A stretch of 6,587 nucleotides of DNA, from the NCBI GenBank assembly GCA_002684695.1, contig NYVQ01000049.1, positions 6,328-12,914 on the forward strand. The letters are read 5' to 3'. Source of the stretch: SAR116 cluster bacterium. GTDB lineage: Bacteria; Pseudomonadota; Alphaproteobacteria; Puniceispirillales; GCA-002684695. Below are positions 5,280 to 6,587 of this stretch, piece by piece; positions within the stretch are counted from its first letter, which is position 1; each line of letters opens with the position of its first letter. The notes below the pieces were generated by a model. The model was not told where the DNA came from. It did not search any database and saw only the letters and a list, made by a program, of their open reading frames with translations. The translations under genes and the position numbers were made by a program.

Positions 5280-6587
5280 TTATGATGCACGTTTTCTAAG
5301 GTGTGATAATAGGATCTTTTTTCGTAGACGTAAACTTTTTGGTGTCACTTCTAATAGTTCGTCATCTGCCATGTAAGCCATCATTTGCTCTAGAGTCATC
5401 TTGCGTGGTGGCGTTAAAATTACTGCCTGATCTGTACCAGAGGCTCTTACATTAGTAAGTTTTTTACCCTTAAGAACGTTAACCTCTAAATCATTATCTC
5501 TATTATGTTCCCCAACAATCATCCCCTTGTAAACTTTAGTCTTAGGTTCAACAAACATTGACCCCCGGCTTTGTAAATTGAAAAGTGCGAAGGCAACAGC
5601 CTCTCCTCTTTCAGTAGCAATTAAAACTCCATTCCTACGACCTTTAATCTCACCTTTAAAAGCATCATACTTTTCAAAAACTCTATTTAAAACACCAGTA
5701 CCTTTTGTTTCAGTTAAAAATTGATTTTGGTAACCTATAAGACCCCTCGAAGGTGCTTTAAAAATCAATCTTGTTTTTCCTTTACCACCAGATTTCATTT
5801 CTTTTAGTTCTGATTTTCTCTGATTCATACTATCAATTACTGCACTTGAAAACTCATCATCAACATCGATAGTTACTTCTTCAAATGGCTCTAGTTTGGA
5901 TCCATCAACATCTTTCTTATATAAGACCCTTGGGCGAGAGACATTTACCTCGTAACCTTCTCTTCTCATAGTTTCAATTAAAACACCTAACTGTAATTCC
6001 CCACGACCACCAATTTCAAAAGCATCTTTACTTTCATTTTCAGTGAACGTTACAGCAACATTTGTCTCAGCTTCAGCTAAAAGTCTTGATCTAATAAGCG
6101 TTGAGGTCACCTTTTTACCTTCAGTTCCCGCAAATTCAGAATCATTCACAGTGATAGTAATTGCCATCGAAGGAGGATCAATTGGAGTTGATAAAATTGC
6201 ATTTTGAATATCGTTATTACATATTGTATCAGACACTGAAGCTTTATTTAATCCAGCTATACAAATAATATCACCAGCAAAAACTTCATCTATAGGAATT
6301 TTTTTAGTTCCTTGAAACCTCAATAATTTAGTAAGTCTTCCATTTTCTACTTTAATACTTTTAAGATTTAAGGCTTTTACGTTTTCATTAACTTTGACAG
6401 ATCCTTGTATTACCTTACCAATTAGACACCTCCCTAAATAAGGATCAAAATCCAATAAAGATGCTAACATCGCAAAAGGTTTATTAACGTCAACATTTGG
6501 TTGTGGAACATATTTGATTATTAGATCTAAAAGTGGGTCTAAATTATCGCGAGAAGCATTTAAATCATTTACACACCAGCCATCTCT
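5280..6587 (-). CDS. typA: Translational GTPase TypA/BipA (5' end cut by window)
   Basis: The frame stays open to the window edge. The first 39 visible codons (6587-6471) match TypA just after the G domain: LDPLLDLIIKYVPQPNVDV then PFAMLASLLDFDPYLGR. So the Met at 6470 is internal, and 436 bases-in-frame codons including the stop are visible; roughly 170 N-terminal residues with the GTP-binding motifs lie outside. Visible parts in order are the EF-Tu-like beta barrel (about 40-130), the domain III-like block with GRGELQL (194-200) and METMRREGY-type helix, the domain V-like block with SRGLIGY (280-286), and the TypA-specific C-terminal domain with EHNRDNDLEVN (360-370) and KLTNVRASGTD (376-386). 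TypA binds the 70S ribosome at the EF-G site and aids 50S assembly and stress growth. The C-terminal tail after RKK is shorter than in E. coli BipA. The gene appears intact, and lysE-type follows at 14 bases. Confidence 0.97.
   Translation of the reverse strand, partial: RDGWCVNDLNASRDNLDPLLDLIIKYVPQPNVDVNKPFAMLASLLDFDPYLGRCLIGKVIQGSVKVNENVKALNLKSIKVENGRLTKLLRFQGTKKIPIDEVFAGDIICIAGLNKASVSDTICNNDIQNAILSTPIDPPSMAITITVNDSEFAGTEGKKVTSTLIRSRLLAEAETNVAVTFTENESKDAFEIGGRGELQLGVLIETMRREGYEVNVSRPRVLYKKDVDGSKLEPFEEVTIDVDDEFSSAVIDSMNQRKSELKEMKSGGKGKTRLIFKAPSRGLIGYQNQFLTETKGTGVLNRVFEKYDAFKGEIKGRRNGVLIATERGEAVAFALFNLQSRGSMFVEPKTKVYKGMIVGEHNRDNDLEVNVLKGKKLTNVRASGTDQAVILTPPRKMTLEQMMAYMADDELLEVTPKSLRLRKKILLSHLRKRAS

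Noticed and set aside
6468..6470. The ATG at 6470 as the true start of typA.
   Set aside because: The 39 codons upstream are open and match TypA sequence directly before domain II, so this Met is internal and the gene runs off the window.

Overview
The window is very AT-rich (about one third G+C by eye) with short intergenic gaps. The genes look alphaproteobacterial, and several are of kinds common in streamlined marine lineages. I infer a low-GC marine alphaproteobacterium (SAR11-, AEGEAN-169- or SAR116-like), but nothing here fixes the taxonomy. Eight protein genes are supported; the two at the window edges are cut by the window, not broken. No tRNA, rRNA, CRISPR array, insertion sequence or phage gene was seen, and no stretch above 300 bases lacks a gene.

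Layout. Minus strand, 1-1080: a 2-oxoglutarate/Fe(II) oxygenase of the isopenicillin N synthase-like type (its C-terminus lies beyond base 1), preceded in transcription order by a small AhpD-like carboxymuconolactone decarboxylase (CMD) family protein; a candidate promoter with a palindrome beside it lies upstream of the pair. Minus strand, 1200-2720: a polar amino acid type ABC permease and its ATPase, ATPase first. A 225-base AT-rich divergent promoter region (2721-2945) separates these from the plus-strand genes: the periplasmic solute-binding protein (2946-3716), a strong intrinsic terminator, a CMD-fold peroxidase-related protein (3786-4364) and a DUF1330 protein (4381-4671). Minus strand again, 4678-6587: a LysE/RhtB-type exporter lying 14 bases downstream of typA/bipA, a housekeeping ribosome-associated GTPase whose N-terminal G domain lies outside the window.

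How they may work together. Bases 1-4671 read as one divergent locus: a complete importer (binding protein, one permease type that would homodimerise, ATPase) bracketed by four small oxidative or unknown enzymes. I infer uptake of a small carboxylate or amino-acid-like compound coupled to its oxidative processing. The binding protein resembles the cyclohexadienyl dehydratase (PheC)-like branch of the family and seems to lack the acidic residue that usually binds an alpha-amino group, so the substrate may not be an ordinary amino acid. The permease carries an unexpected lipoprotein-like N-terminus. typA-lysE is probably a separate transcription unit that merely converges on this locus.
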